NCBI RefSeq assembly: GCF_030264295.1
Contig: NZ_CP127173.1
Coordinates: 8,625,501-8,689,500 of the forward strand
Direction: 5' to 3'
Length of the DNA stretch: 64,000 nt
From: Amycolatopsis nalaikhensis
GTDB lineage: Bacteria > Actinomycetota > Actinomycetes > Mycobacteriales > Pseudonocardiaceae
The first letter of the stretch is position 1; every line of letters begins with the position of its first letter. A program made the translations under genes and the position numbers. Positions 32,688-41,627 of this stretch are shown here, piece by piece. Below the pieces are notes generated by a model. It saw only the letters and a program-made list of their open reading frames with translations, was not told the DNA's origin and searched no databases.

Positions 32688-34790
32688 TCAGCAGCGCGGC
32701 AACCCGCCCGGCACCGCGGTGAACGGCGGGCCCGAAACCCGGTCCACTCCCCGCTCCCGCCACCACGCGGCCTGCTCGGCGGACTCGACCCCGGCGACCC
32801 CGACTTCGGCGCCGGCCAGGTGCGCCGCTTCGATCAACGCCGTCACCGCCCGCGCCGCCACGGGGTGTTCGCGGCGGGCCACCAGGCCCGGCGCCAGGCG
32901 GACCGTGCGGGCCGGGAACTCCGTCAGGCACGTGACGTCGGCGAAGTCGTGGATCTCCGCGCCCACCCCGATTTCCGTCAGGACGTTCAGGTTGTCGGCC
33001 GCTTCGCCGGTGTCGGCCGTCAGCGTCGCCGCCGGGAAGCCGGGGCGCAGGTTCTCCGGCGCCAGGCCCGTTTCGTCGAGGATCCGGCGGATCTCGCCGA
33101 CCAACTCCGGGTCGGCGGCCTGCTGGGCCGTCAGTTCCACTGTCAGCGGCACCGACGCACCGGACGCCGCCAGGCGCTCGGCCGCCGTGCGCAGCAGCCA
33201 CGTGCCCAGCGGCAGGGCCAGCCCCGTCTCGGCGGCCAGGCGGACGCACGTCTCGTGGGACAGCACGCCTTCCGCCGGGTGCGTCCAGCGCAGCCGCGCC
33301 TCGACCCCGGCCACCTCTTCGCCGTCCGGGCGGACCAGCGGCCGGTAGGCGACGTCGATCTCGCCGTTCTCCCACGCGCCCGCCATCGACGCCGCGAGCC
33401 CGAAGTCGTGGCGGTCGCGGCGGTCCAGCTCCCGGTCGAACAACCCCCACTGGCCACCCGCCGCCTGGACGCGCCGCAGTGTCAGGTCCGACGCGCGCAG
33501 CAGCTCCGCGGGCGTGACGTCGCGGGGCGGGCGGTGGACGACGCCGATGGCCGCCGACACCGCGACCCCGCGGTCGCCGTCGACGTACTCCGCCTCCGCC
33601 AGCTCGTGGGTGATCCGGCGGACGAGCGCCACCACCCCCGGCGTGTCCTCGCCGTTTTGCACCAGCACGCCGAACTCGTCGGCGCCCAGTCGCGCCACGA
33701 GCGCCTTTTCGCCCTCGAACACCGCTTTGAGCTTCGCCGCGACCCCGCGCAGCACCCGGTCGCCGAGGTCCGGCCCGAGCCCGCCGGCGATCCGCGAGAA
33801 GCCGTCGAGGTCGAGGTGGAACAGCGTGACGCCGCGGGCCGGGTCGGCCTCGCGCAGCAGGTTTTCCAAGCGGGTGCTGAAGAACTGCCGGTTCGGCAGC
33901 CCGGTGAGCACGTCGTGCAGTGCCTGGTGGCTCAGCCGCCGTTGCAGCAGCGACACCTCGGTGTCGTCGTCGACGATGGTGATCAGCTGGCGGGGCGCGC
34001 CGACCGCGTCGCGGACGACGGACGCGGCGAACGTCGCCCACATCGGTTCGCCGTCCTTGCCGACCAGGCGCCGCCCGGCGCGCAGCCGGTGCAGCTTGCC
34101 CGCCACCAGGTCGCGGTAGTCCTCGCGAAGTTGCTCGACGTCCTCGGGGTGCACCAGGTCGAACAACGTCATAGACGCGATCTCGGCGGGCGTGCGGTTG
34201 AGCGTCTTCGCGAGCGCGGCGTTGGCGCGCAGCACCCGGCCGTCCAGCTCGGTGAGCGCGACACCGCTGGCCGAGCCGGTGAACACCGCTTCGAACTGCG
34301 CGCGCGTGATGACCTGCTTCTGCCGCGTCTCCTGCTCGACTTTCAGCAGCGCGCGGCTCAACCCCTCCTGGCGCTTCTGGATGTCTTCGCGCAGCATCTC
34401 GCCGTAGCCGGAGCTCAACGCGCCGAGCACGAGCACCACCCGCTCGGCGAGCCCGTCGACGCGGTGCAGCTCCGGCTCGCGCAGCAGCGCCTTGCCGAGG
34501 ATCTCCAGGCTGCGGCGCAGGCTGTCGGAGCCGACGCAGCGCAGCTCGACGAGCCGTCCGCCCGCCGCCGCGGCCGCCTCGAGGTCCGGCGGTTCGCTCA
34601 CGACCGCGTCGAACAGGCTGCCCGCCAGCACGCGCAGCTCGCGCTCGATCTCGTCCGGCGGGTGCGGCACGTACGCCGTGGTGCTGATCAGGTAACCCCA
34701 TTTGCGGGCGAGCGTCGACAGCCGTTTCGCCGCCCGTTCGGCGGACGGCTTCTTCCGCGGGACGTCGCCACGGGGATGGGGAGCAGTCAC
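32688..34790 (-). CDS. PAS-GGDEF-EAL protein with degenerate EAL domain
   Basis: 700 residues: an N-terminal helical region (1-150), a PAS sensor with a PAC segment (about 165-285), GGDEF (about 290-445) and EAL-like (about 460-690). The cyclase signature is RLGADEFGVL, i.e. GADEF in place of GGDEF, which may remain active. The EAL domain has GVEARLRW instead of EALxRW, TVELTAQQ where active enzymes have the metal-binding Asn, and lacks the DDFGTG loop. It is therefore probably not a c-di-GMP phosphodiesterase and may be a binding or regulatory domain. It has no membrane segment. GTG 34790 start. Confidence 0.85.
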   Translation of the reverse strand: MTAPHPRGDVPRKKPSAERAAKRLSTLARKWGYLISTTAYVPHPPDEIERELRVLAGSLFDAVVSEPPDLEAAAAAGGRLVELRCVGSDSLRRSLEILGKALLREPELHRVDGLAERVVLVLGALSSGYGEMLREDIQKRQEGLSRALLKVEQETRQKQVITRAQFEAVFTGSASGVALTELDGRVLRANAALAKTLNRTPAEIASMTLFDLVHPEDVEQLREDYRDLVAGKLHRLRAGRRLVGKDGEPMWATFAASVVRDAVGAPRQLITIVDDDTEVSLLQRRLSHQALHDVLTGLPNRQFFSTRLENLLREADPARGVTLFHLDLDGFSRIAGGLGPDLGDRVLRGVAAKLKAVFEGEKALVARLGADEFGVLVQNGEDTPGVVALVRRITHELAEAEYVDGDRGVAVSAAIGVVHRPPRDVTPAELLRASDLTLRRVQAAGGQWGLFDRELDRRDRHDFGLAASMAGAWENGEIDVAYRPLVRPDGEEVAGVEARLRWTHPAEGVLSHETCVRLAAETGLALPLGTWLLRTAAERLAASGASVPLTVELTAQQAADPELVGEIRRILDETGLAPENLRPGFPAATLTADTGEAADNLNVLTEIGVGAEIHDFADVTCLTEFPARTVRLAPGLVARREHPVAARAVTALIEAAHLAGAEVGVAGVESAEQAAWWRERGVDRVSGPPFTAVPGGLPRC

Positions 34791-34879
34791 CTCAGCCTGT
34801 CCTGGTTATCGGCACACACTCGCGTTCGGGTAACCGATATATCTTGGCGCGAATTGGTGTCCGGCGCACGAAACAGGAT

Positions 34880-35971
34880 TCACCCAATCGAGTGATAACC
34901 CTGCGGAGCGATCGCCAGCCGGTCCCGCAGCCACGACCGGGTGGCGTCCCGGTAGTCCGCCGCGTTTTCGTGCAACGCAACGGAATGACCCGCACCCGGA
35001 AGAACGTACATCGACAGTTTCGACGGATCGGCGTAGTAGGGCGCTTCCTGCGCGCGCAAGACGTCGGGGTGCGCACAGTCACGCAACGCGAGCAGTCCGC
35101 AGAAAAGGACGTCCTTTTCCCCCACCACCTGCAAAACCGGTGCGGTAATTCCCTTCGTCGCGGGCAGCACGATCCCGAACAACGCGACCGTGCCCATCCC
35201 CGGCACCGAAACCTGGTCCTTCGTGGCTTCGTCGGCCGCGATCACGGCCGGGTCGGCGTCGCCGCCGGCGTAGAACAACCCGGCGCGCGCCCCCGGTTTC
35301 GTCGTGAAGTACAGCGGGTCGCTGCCCAGCCGGCCGAGCTGCCCGTCGAGCAGCGCGGGCTGGAGACCGAGGGCCGCGCCCAGCGCGAGCACCGGCAGCG
35401 CCGGCAGGTGCGTGATGCCGGTGAGGACGACGCCGTCGACGTCGTGGTAGGTCGACGCCTCGACCGCGACGACCCCGGACCCGACCGAGTGCCCGACGAT
35501 GACCACCTTCGCGAACGGCACCCCGCCGACGCGCCCGGCCCGCAGGTGCCCGACCACCTCGTGCATCGACTCGGCCGCTGCCCACACCGAAAGCGGCAGG
35601 CTCAGCGGGTGGCTGCTGGCGCCGGCGCCGAGCTGGTCCGCGGCGAACGTCGCGTACCCGTGCGCGGCCATGTCGCGCTGGTAGGAGTACCGCTCGGGCT
35701 GGTAGGGCAGGTCCCAGTACGCGCTGTTGTACGTCCCGCCGTGCACGAGCAGCTGGACGGTGTCCGGCGCCTCGCCGGCGGGCAGGCACAGCCTGCCGTA
35801 CACGGTCGCGGGCGTGCCCGGCACCAGCGGTGGCAGACCCGGGCCGCCGACCGGGAGATCCGTGTCGGTGCAGGAGATCGCGGCCGCCTCGGCGGGCATC
35901 GCGGCGGTGAGCGAGGCGAGGAGCACCCCGCAGGCGAACAACGCGGACGTCAGCTTGACCGGCAGTCTCAC
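34880..35971 (-). CDS. Secreted alpha/beta-hydrolase
   Basis: 363 residues with a signal peptide (LTSALFACGVLLASLTAAMPAEA). The nucleophile elbow is VIVGHSVGSG near 155, VVGEKDVLFCGLLALRD holds a candidate catalytic Asp and PGAGHSVALHENA the catalytic His. QLLVHGGTYNSAYWD supplies the oxyanion loop. Four cysteines (positions in SCTD, RLCLP, LFCG and RDCA) could form two disulfides, fitting an exported enzyme. It is probably an esterase or lipase of unknown substrate. GTG start with GGAGGAG upstream. It lies 73 bases behind the P450 gene on the same strand, with a weak hairpin between. Confidence 0.87.
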   Translation of the reverse strand: MRLPVKLTSALFACGVLLASLTAAMPAEAAAISCTDTDLPVGGPGLPPLVPGTPATVYGRLCLPAGEAPDTVQLLVHGGTYNSAYWDLPYQPERYSYQRDMAAHGYATFAADQLGAGASSHPLSLPLSVWAAAESMHEVVGHLRAGRVGGVPFAKVVIVGHSVGSGVVAVEASTYHDVDGVVLTGITHLPALPVLALGAALGLQPALLDGQLGRLGSDPLYFTTKPGARAGLFYAGGDADPAVIAADEATKDQVSVPGMGTVALFGIVLPATKGITAPVLQVVGEKDVLFCGLLALRDCAHPDVLRAQEAPYYADPSKLSMYVLPGAGHSVALHENAADYRDATRSWLRDRLAIAPQGYHSIG

Positions 35972-36015
35972 GCCGTACTCCTCCGGAAGGGGGGTGGCTG
36001 TTCGGGACCCGAGAA

Positions 36016-36032
36016 CACTACACCCGGTAGTG
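36016..36032. terminator. Short hairpin between P450 and hydrolase genes
   Basis: CACTAC / GTAGTG arms with a 5-base loop. Too short to be a sure terminator; it may only attenuate read-through. Confidence 0.35.
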
Positions 36033-36044
36033 GAACGGGCACCG

Positions 36045-37373
36045 TCAGGTCCGCGGCACCACGGTCATCGGCAGGCGGTTCGGCTGCATCGTCGCCTTGA
36101 GCTGCGCGTACACCTTCTTGCCCGGCACCGGAACCAGGCGCCACCGCGCCCCGATGGTCGCCGCGACGATGCCGATCTCCGTCGGTGCGAAGACGTGCCC
36201 CGGGCACAACCGGGCGCCCGCGCCGAACGGGATGTACGCGCCCTTCGGCAGTTCCGCTGTGTGGCCGGGCGACCAGCGGTCCGGGTCGAACCGGTCCGGG
36301 TCCGGGAACCAGCGCGGATCCCGGTGGAGCGTGTGCTGGCTGACCGCGACCTCGGTGCCCGTCGGCACCCGGACCCCGCCGAGTTCGACGTCTTCGCGGG
36401 CCCGCCGCATGAGGATCAGCGGCGGCGTGCGGCGGACGATCTCGTTGACGATCTGGTGCGTGTACACCAGATCCGGCAGGTCCTCGAAGCGCGCGGGCCG
36501 CCCGCCGAGGACCTCGTCGACCTCCGTGTGAAAGCGCCGTTCGACGTCCGGGTGCTGCCCCAGCTCGTGGAAGAACCAGGCCAGCGCGACCGCGGTGGTT
36601 TCGGCGCCGGTGGTCAGAATGGTGATGACCTCGTCGTGCACCTGGCGGTCGGACATGCCTTCGCCGGTGTCCTCGTCGCGGGCCAGCAGCAGCATCGAAA
36701 GCAGGTCGCCGTGGTCGGCGCCCTCTTCGCGGGCGGTGACGACGGTTTCGCCGATCACCTCGCGCAGGCGCGCGGCGGCGGCGTCGAACTTCCGGTTGGG
36801 CGGGATCGGCAGCCGTTCCACGAACTTCGGCGAGAACGCCCGCACCAGCACGTACTTGAGCATGACCGGGATCGAACGCTGGATCTCGCGCAGGGCGTCC
36901 TCGCCGAGCGCGGTCGAGAAGAGCGTCTGCCCGGCGATGGTGAGCACGAGGTCCTGCATGCACCGGTCGAACTCGACGACTTCGCCGGGCCGCCACGAGC
37001 TCGCCAGCTCGTCGGCCAGCTTCGTCATGGTGTGCTCGGCGTAGCCCGCGATCCGGGCGCGGCCGAAGGCGGGCATCACCAGGCGGCGCTGACGGCGGTT
37101 GAGCTCGCCGTTCGAGGTGGCCAGGCCGTCGCCGAAGAGCGGGCGCATCTTGTCGAAGACCAGGCCCTTGTCGAACTTGTCGGCGTCGGTGGCCAGCACC
37201 TGCCACGACAGCTCGGGGGTGGTGACGACGGTGACCGGCAGCGGGCCGAGCCGGAGTTTGACGACATCTCCGTGCGCGGGCAGGGATGCGAAGAACTTCA
37301 GCGGGTCGCGCAGCAGCGGCACCGTGTGCCCGAGCACGGGCCAGCCGCCGGGAACGGGACGCGGGTTCGTCAT
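36045..37373 (-). CDS. Cytochrome P450
   Basis: 442 residues. The I-helix oxygen motif is LTTGAETTAVAL near 256, the K-helix ExxR is in EIVRRTPP, the PERF-like segment is DPDRFDPDRWSP, and the haem loop PFGAGARLCPGHVFA carries the axial Cys near 391. N-terminal PVPGGWPVLGHTVPLLRDPLKFF is like the pentalenene-oxygenase/CYP102-type bacterial class. No membrane anchor. No ferredoxin is beside it. The ATG at 37373 has GAGGAGACGAGG upstream. Substrate unknown; the divergent methyltransferase gives no clear clue. Confidence 0.92.
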   Translation of the reverse strand: MTNPRPVPGGWPVLGHTVPLLRDPLKFFASLPAHGDVVKLRLGPLPVTVVTTPELSWQVLATDADKFDKGLVFDKMRPLFGDGLATSNGELNRRQRRLVMPAFGRARIAGYAEHTMTKLADELASSWRPGEVVEFDRCMQDLVLTIAGQTLFSTALGEDALREIQRSIPVMLKYVLVRAFSPKFVERLPIPPNRKFDAAAARLREVIGETVVTAREEGADHGDLLSMLLLARDEDTGEGMSDRQVHDEVITILTTGAETTAVALAWFFHELGQHPDVERRFHTEVDEVLGGRPARFEDLPDLVYTHQIVNEIVRRTPPLILMRRAREDVELGGVRVPTGTEVAVSQHTLHRDPRWFPDPDRFDPDRWSPGHTAELPKGAYIPFGAGARLCPGHVFAPTEIGIVAATIGARWRLVPVPGKKVYAQLKATMQPNRLPMTVVPRT

Positions 37374-37462
37374 GGCCTCGTCTCCTCGTGGACCGGGACA
37401 CCTTAGCGGCACGGCGGGGACTAGACTCCGCCACTCCAGAGTCCGCGAGGGTGGGAGGTCCC

Positions 37463-38278
37463 GTGACCGGGGAGCTGAGCTGGGTACCGCCGGAGATCGA
37501 CACCACCGTGCCGAACCCGGCGCGGGTGTACGACTTCTGGCTCGACGGGGACCACAACTTCGCCGCCGACCGGGCCCTCGGCGAGCAGATCCTCAAGATC
37601 ATGCCGGGTGTGCGCGACGCGGCCCGGCTCAACCGCGCGTTCCTGCGCCGCGCGGCCCGGTACATGGTCGACGCCGGCGTCCGGCAGTTCCTCGACATCG
37701 GCTCCGGCATCCCGACCGTGGGCAACCTGCACGAGATCGTCCAGCAGGCCGACCCGGCGTGCCGGGTGGTCTACGTCGACCGCGAGTCCGTCGCGGTCGC
37801 GCACAGCGAACTGCTGTTGCAGGACAACGAGAACTGCATGGTGCTGCAGGCCGACCTGCGCGACGTCAACGACATCTTCGACGGCGCCGCCAAGGTGCTC
37901 GACTTCGACGAGCCGGTCGGCGTGTTCATGTTGCTGCTGCTGCACTTCGTGCCGGACTCCTGGGACCCGGCGGGCATCGTGGCCCGCTACCGCGACCGGC
38001 TGGCCCCCGGCAGTTTCCTGGCGGTGACGCACGTCGCGGCCGACTCCGAGTCCGAGCGGCTCGACGAGGCGGTCGAGGTGTACAAGACCAACCAGGACCA
38101 GCAGAACCAGCCGGTCCCCCGCACGCACGACGAGGTCCTCGCCTTCTTCGACGGCTTCGAGGTCGTCGAGCCGGGCGTGGTGGGCTGCGCGATGTGGAAG
38201 CCCGAGGGCGTCGGCGACATGTCCGACGACCCCGCGATCAACACCTTGCCGTACGCCGGAGTGGGCCGGAAACCCTGA
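37463..38278 (+). CDS. SAM-dependent methyltransferase, DUF574 family
   Basis: 271 residues of the actinobacterial S-adenosyl-methyltransferase family PF04672. PNPARVYDFWLDGDHNFAADRALGEQI is the diagnostic N terminus. The SAM-binding site is QFLDIGSGIPTVGNLHEI, and VYVDRESVAVAHS supplies the acidic residue at the end of strand 2. The substrate of this large family is unknown. GTG 37463 has GGGAGG upstream; a TAGACT -10 lies at 37422-37427. It is divergent from the P450 gene across 89 bases. Confidence 0.88.
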   Translation: MTGELSWVPPEIDTTVPNPARVYDFWLDGDHNFAADRALGEQILKIMPGVRDAARLNRAFLRRAARYMVDAGVRQFLDIGSGIPTVGNLHEIVQQADPACRVVYVDRESVAVAHSELLLQDNENCMVLQADLRDVNDIFDGAAKVLDFDEPVGVFMLLLLHFVPDSWDPAGIVARYRDRLAPGSFLAVTHVAADSESERLDEAVEVYKTNQDQQNQPVPRTHDEVLAFFDGFEVVEPGVVGCAMWKPEGVGDMSDDPAINTLPYAGVGRKP

Positions 38279-38292
38279 GTCCGCGCGTGGCT

Positions 38293-38340
38293 GGTCGTGA
38301 GTGTTTAGGGCGGTTAGAACCGCCCTAAACACTCACGACC
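38293..38340. terminator. Perfect 23-base-stem bidirectional terminator
   Basis: 38293-38315 (GGTCGTGAGTGTTTAGGGCG and three more bases) is exactly complementary to 38318-38340, with only AG between. It lies between convergent genes. The TGAGTGTTTAGGG unit looks like a family of intergenic repeats. Confidence 0.88.
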
Positions 38341-38353
38341 CCCACGGCGGCCG

Positions 38354-41281
38354 TCACCGCAGGGAGAACGTCGCCAGGTTCAGCGGCCCGTCGAACGTCA
38401 GGTAGACGTCCTGGCGGCCGGTGGTCGTGGCGAGTGGAGCGGTCACCCTCGTGTACGCGTAGCGGTCCCCGGTCGGCGGGACCGCCGCCGTGCCCAGGAT
38501 CCGGCCCGTCGGCGACCCCAGCCGGACCGTGATGCGTGCTCCCTCCACTGTGGACACCGAGGCCGTGAACCGCGCCGGGCCCGCCAAGGCGGCGTTCTCG
38601 TACGCCACCCAGCTCCCGGCGACGGCCGCCACCGAGGTGCCCGACGTCTTCGACGTGTCCGTCAACGTCGTCCCGGCGTAGTCGTCGAAGTTCTGCGCCG
38701 CCGTCGGACGGTTCAGGTCGCGGGGCAGCGCCCGCTCCCCCGGCACGAACACCGGCTGCGGCGCGGAGAGATCCGCCGCGTTGTGCCCCACCGAGAACTC
38801 GTACACCCCGGCGGCGACCACGGACCGGTCCCGCGAGACGTCCCAGGACGCCAGCTCCTTCACCGGCACCGAAAACCGGACCGTCCGCGTCTCGTGCGGC
38901 GCCAGCGTCACCCGGGTGAAGTCCCGGAGCCGCTGCACGCCGGAGTTCTTCGAATACAGCTGGACGACGTCGGTCCCCGCGCGGTCGCCGGTGTTCGTCA
39001 CGTCCACGCTGACCTCGACCGTCGCACCGGTGCGCGAGGCCCGTACCGCGCCGTGGCGGAAGGTCGTGTAGCTGAGCCCGTACCCGAAGGGGTACAACGG
39101 CTTCCCGCGGTAGTACTGGTACGTCAGGCCGGTCTTCGCGATGTCGTAGTCCAGGATGCTCGGCAGGCCCGCGTCGGACGCGTACCACGTCTGCGTGAGC
39201 CGCCCGCTCGGGTTCACGTCGCCGAACAGCACGTCCGCCACCGCGTGGCCGGTCTCCTGGCCCGCGTGGCTGGTCCACACGATCCCGGGCACGTCCAGGG
39301 TGTCCCACCCGGTCGTCGGGTAGCTGTTCTCCACCACGACCACCGTGTGCGGGTTCGCCTTCCGCACGGCCTCGATCAGCGCTCGCTGGGCCGGAGCCAG
39401 CTCCGTGCTCGTCCGGTCGTTCGCCTCGCGGCCGTTGATGAACGGCATGCTGCCCACCACCACGACCGCCGTGTCCGCCCCGCGGGCCGCGTCCACCGCC
39501 GCGGAAACCCCGCTGCCCAGCACCTCGCGGCCGAACTTCGTGGCGTGCGCCGCGTCCGGCGACGAAATCGTCAGCACGCCGTCCGCCCCGACGACGGCGT
39601 ACCGGTTCGGGCCGAACCACGGTTCCGTGACTTCGTTGCCCGCGTACTCCAGCACGTAGCTGCCGTCGGGCTGCGCGTCGAGCTTCAGCTGCTGCTGCAC
39701 GAACCAGCCCGTCGGCTGCTCGGCGTCGTTCACCAGCGCGCCGCCCGAGTAGCTCAGGTACCGGCCGTTCGCCGCCGCGCGCAGGGTGTTCTTGCCCGCG
39801 CCCCAGTCGAACACGTCGAAGGACTCCGCGGTGCCCGCGACGGTCCCGCCCGCGGTCACCTTGCCCGGCGTGGCGGGCGCCGTCAGGTACCGGCCCGTGG
39901 CCAGGTCCTTCAGCGCGATCCGGTCGACGCCTTCCGACGACGCGACGGTGCCCGCGGAGCCGAGCCGCTCCGCGATCCCCTGCGCCGGGGTGACGCGGTA
40001 CTGCATCGCCCCGCTGTACCAGTCTTCGTACAACGTGTCGGACAGCGGGCCGACGACGGCGACCTTCTTCGTCTTCGCCGCGTCCAGCGGCAGCGCGTTC
40101 CCGTTGTTGCGCAACAACACCATCTGTTCGTCGGCCGTCTCGCGGGCCAGCGCCCGGTGCTCCGGCGAACCGATGACGGCCGGGGTGATCTTCGCGTACG
40201 GGTTGCGGCCCGGCGGGTCGAACTCGCCGAGCCGGAACCGCAGCGACAGCAGGTGGCGATCGGCCGTTTCGACGTCGGCCATGGTCAGCAGGCCCTTGGC
40301 CAGTGCCTCCTTGACGGCGGTGACCGTGATCGAGCCGTTGGTGTCGTTGTCGGTGAAGCTGTCGAGACCCGCTTTGATCGCCGCGGCGTCCGCCTCGGCT
40401 TTAGTGGCGTAGTACTTCTCGGAGTTGACCAGGTTGGACGGCGCACCCGCGTCGCTGACGACGGCGATGTCCTGCGGCGCCCACTTCCGCAGCAGGCCGC
40501 CGAGGTCCGGGCTCACCGTGTTCGGCCGCCCGTTGACCAGGTTGTACGACGGCATGACGGCGTTCGCCGCCCCCGCTTCCAGGGGGATCTTGAACGCCTG
40601 CTCGTCGTAGTCGTGCAGGATCTTCGGCGGCACCGACGAGTTGCTCGTGTCGCGGCTGACCTCGTTGTTGTAGGCGAGGTAGTGCTTCAGCGTCGGGGCG
40701 GCCTGGAGGTACCGCGGGTCGTCACCCTGGATCCCGTGGCCGTACGCGGTCGCCAGCTCCCCGGTGAGGAGCGGATCCTCCGAGTAGCCCTCTTCGTTGC
40801 GGCCCCAGCGCGGGTCGCGCAGCAGGTTCACCACCGGCGCCCACAGGTTCAGGCCCCACAGCGTCGGATTGCGCGCGTTGAACCCGCGCGCCTCCTGCCC
40901 GACGGCCGTGCCGACCTGCTTCACCAGCGCCGGGTCCCACGTCGAGGCCAGGCCGATCGCCTGCGGGAACACCGTTCCGTCCGCTTTGACGACGGCGCCG
41001 TTGTTGTCGTAGTCGGTCGACCACGCCACGCCGTGCAGGGCTTCCGTGCCGGTCTTGAAGACGCCGATGCCCAGGCGCGGGATGGCCGGCTGGTACTGGT
41101 GCAGCAGCGAGATCTTCTCGTCCGCGGTCAGCCGGGACAGGAGGTCGTCGATCCGCGTGGCCAGCGGCAACGCCGGGTCGCGGAACGGCGGTGGGGACGC
41201 GGCGAGCGCCGGGGACGGCGCCAGCAGCAGGGTCGCGGTCACCACCGGCACGAGGGCGCGGCGGAGCGGGGACTGGCGCAC
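38354..41281 (-). CDS. Secreted GH3 beta-glucosidase/beta-xylosidase, multidomain
   Basis: 975 residues with a signal peptide (ALVPVVTATLLLAPSPALA). GH3 N-terminal barrel with nucleophile Asp in IAVVSDAGAP near 275, GH3 C-terminal sandwich split by an inserted beta-trefoil/fascin-like domain (about 455-580: KDLATGRYLTAP, WFVQQQLKLDAQPDGSYVLEY), then a fibronectin-III-like domain and a C-terminal CBM6-like domain (about 840-975). RWGRNEEGYSEDP and PTLKHYLAYNNE are substrate-site motifs. The GTG at 41281 is chosen because GGGAGG stands six bases before; the longer ATG frame from 41332 runs over a LacI-type operator. It is divergent from a LacI regulator and ABC/GH31 operon, so it probably releases glucose or xylose residues from oligosaccharides outside the cell. 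Confidence 0.88.
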   Translation of the reverse strand: MRQSPLRRALVPVVTATLLLAPSPALAASPPPFRDPALPLATRIDDLLSRLTADEKISLLHQYQPAIPRLGIGVFKTGTEALHGVAWSTDYDNNGAVVKADGTVFPQAIGLASTWDPALVKQVGTAVGQEARGFNARNPTLWGLNLWAPVVNLLRDPRWGRNEEGYSEDPLLTGELATAYGHGIQGDDPRYLQAAPTLKHYLAYNNEVSRDTSNSSVPPKILHDYDEQAFKIPLEAGAANAVMPSYNLVNGRPNTVSPDLGGLLRKWAPQDIAVVSDAGAPSNLVNSEKYYATKAEADAAAIKAGLDSFTDNDTNGSITVTAVKEALAKGLLTMADVETADRHLLSLRFRLGEFDPPGRNPYAKITPAVIGSPEHRALARETADEQMVLLRNNGNALPLDAAKTKKVAVVGPLSDTLYEDWYSGAMQYRVTPAQGIAERLGSAGTVASSEGVDRIALKDLATGRYLTAPATPGKVTAGGTVAGTAESFDVFDWGAGKNTLRAAANGRYLSYSGGALVNDAEQPTGWFVQQQLKLDAQPDGSYVLEYAGNEVTEPWFGPNRYAVVGADGVLTISSPDAAHATKFGREVLGSGVSAAVDAARGADTAVVVVGSMPFINGREANDRTSTELAPAQRALIEAVRKANPHTVVVVENSYPTTGWDTLDVPGIVWTSHAGQETGHAVADVLFGDVNPSGRLTQTWYASDAGLPSILDYDIAKTGLTYQYYRGKPLYPFGYGLSYTTFRHGAVRASRTGATVEVSVDVTNTGDRAGTDVVQLYSKNSGVQRLRDFTRVTLAPHETRTVRFSVPVKELASWDVSRDRSVVAAGVYEFSVGHNAADLSAPQPVFVPGERALPRDLNRPTAAQNFDDYAGTTLTDTSKTSGTSVAAVAGSWVAYENAALAGPARFTASVSTVEGARITVRLGSPTGRILGTAAVPPTGDRYAYTRVTAPLATTTGRQDVYLTFDGPLNLATFSLR

Positions 41282-41299
41282 GGACGGCCTCCCGGATTC

Positions 41300-41315
41300 G
41301 TCGAATCGTTTCGAC
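41300..41315. promoter_or_regulatory. LacI-type operator in the GH3 leader
   Basis: GTCGAATCGTTTCGAC, perfect 6-base arms, typical of LacI-family sugar regulators. It lies downstream of the GH3 promoter and overlaps a second palindrome, GATTCGTCGAATC (41295-41307). Related half sites (TTCGACA) occur at 41471-41487 before the LacI gene. Confidence 0.6.
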
Positions 41316-41359
41316 AGTGCGGCGCGGAACATTCGCGTCGAAGGTGAGGATGGTGACGA

Positions 41360-41388
41360 CTATTACAGCCGCGTTAGGGCGGGGTCAA
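41360..41388 (-). promoter_or_regulatory. GH3 gene promoter
   Basis: On the minus strand TTGACC (41388-41383), 17 bases, TAATAG (41365-41360). It predicts a leader of about 70 bases that carries the LacI-type operator. The rest of the 346-base gap to the LacI gene (41389-41627) shows only half sites. Confidence 0.65.
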
Positions 41389-41627
41389 GACTTCCTGGGC
41401 GCGCTCCCAGGATGTCCGGACCACTCGGGAAACCCGTCCTTGAGCTGGGGGAAGATCCGCCATCAGGCACGTTCGACAGTTTCGACAAGAACCACCGCCG
41501 TCGAATGGGAATCGAATATCCGCCGGCGGCAAATCCTGCTTGTGTTTCGGGCGGGTGTCACTTACCTTCGTGCCATCGTCGATGCGCTTCGACTCCGATC
41601 TCCCGCACCGTCCTCAGGAGGCCGCCC

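Noticed and set aside
36045..38278. P450 plus methyltransferase as a natural-product cluster
   Set aside because: The two genes are divergent, no core biosynthetic enzyme or ferredoxin is present, and DUF574 proteins are scattered widely in actinomycetes.
38783..41347. Open frame of 854 codons opposite the GH3 gene
   Set aside because: Arg/Val/Asp-rich low-complexity translation without any domain; the GH3 frame has complete domains and a signal peptide.
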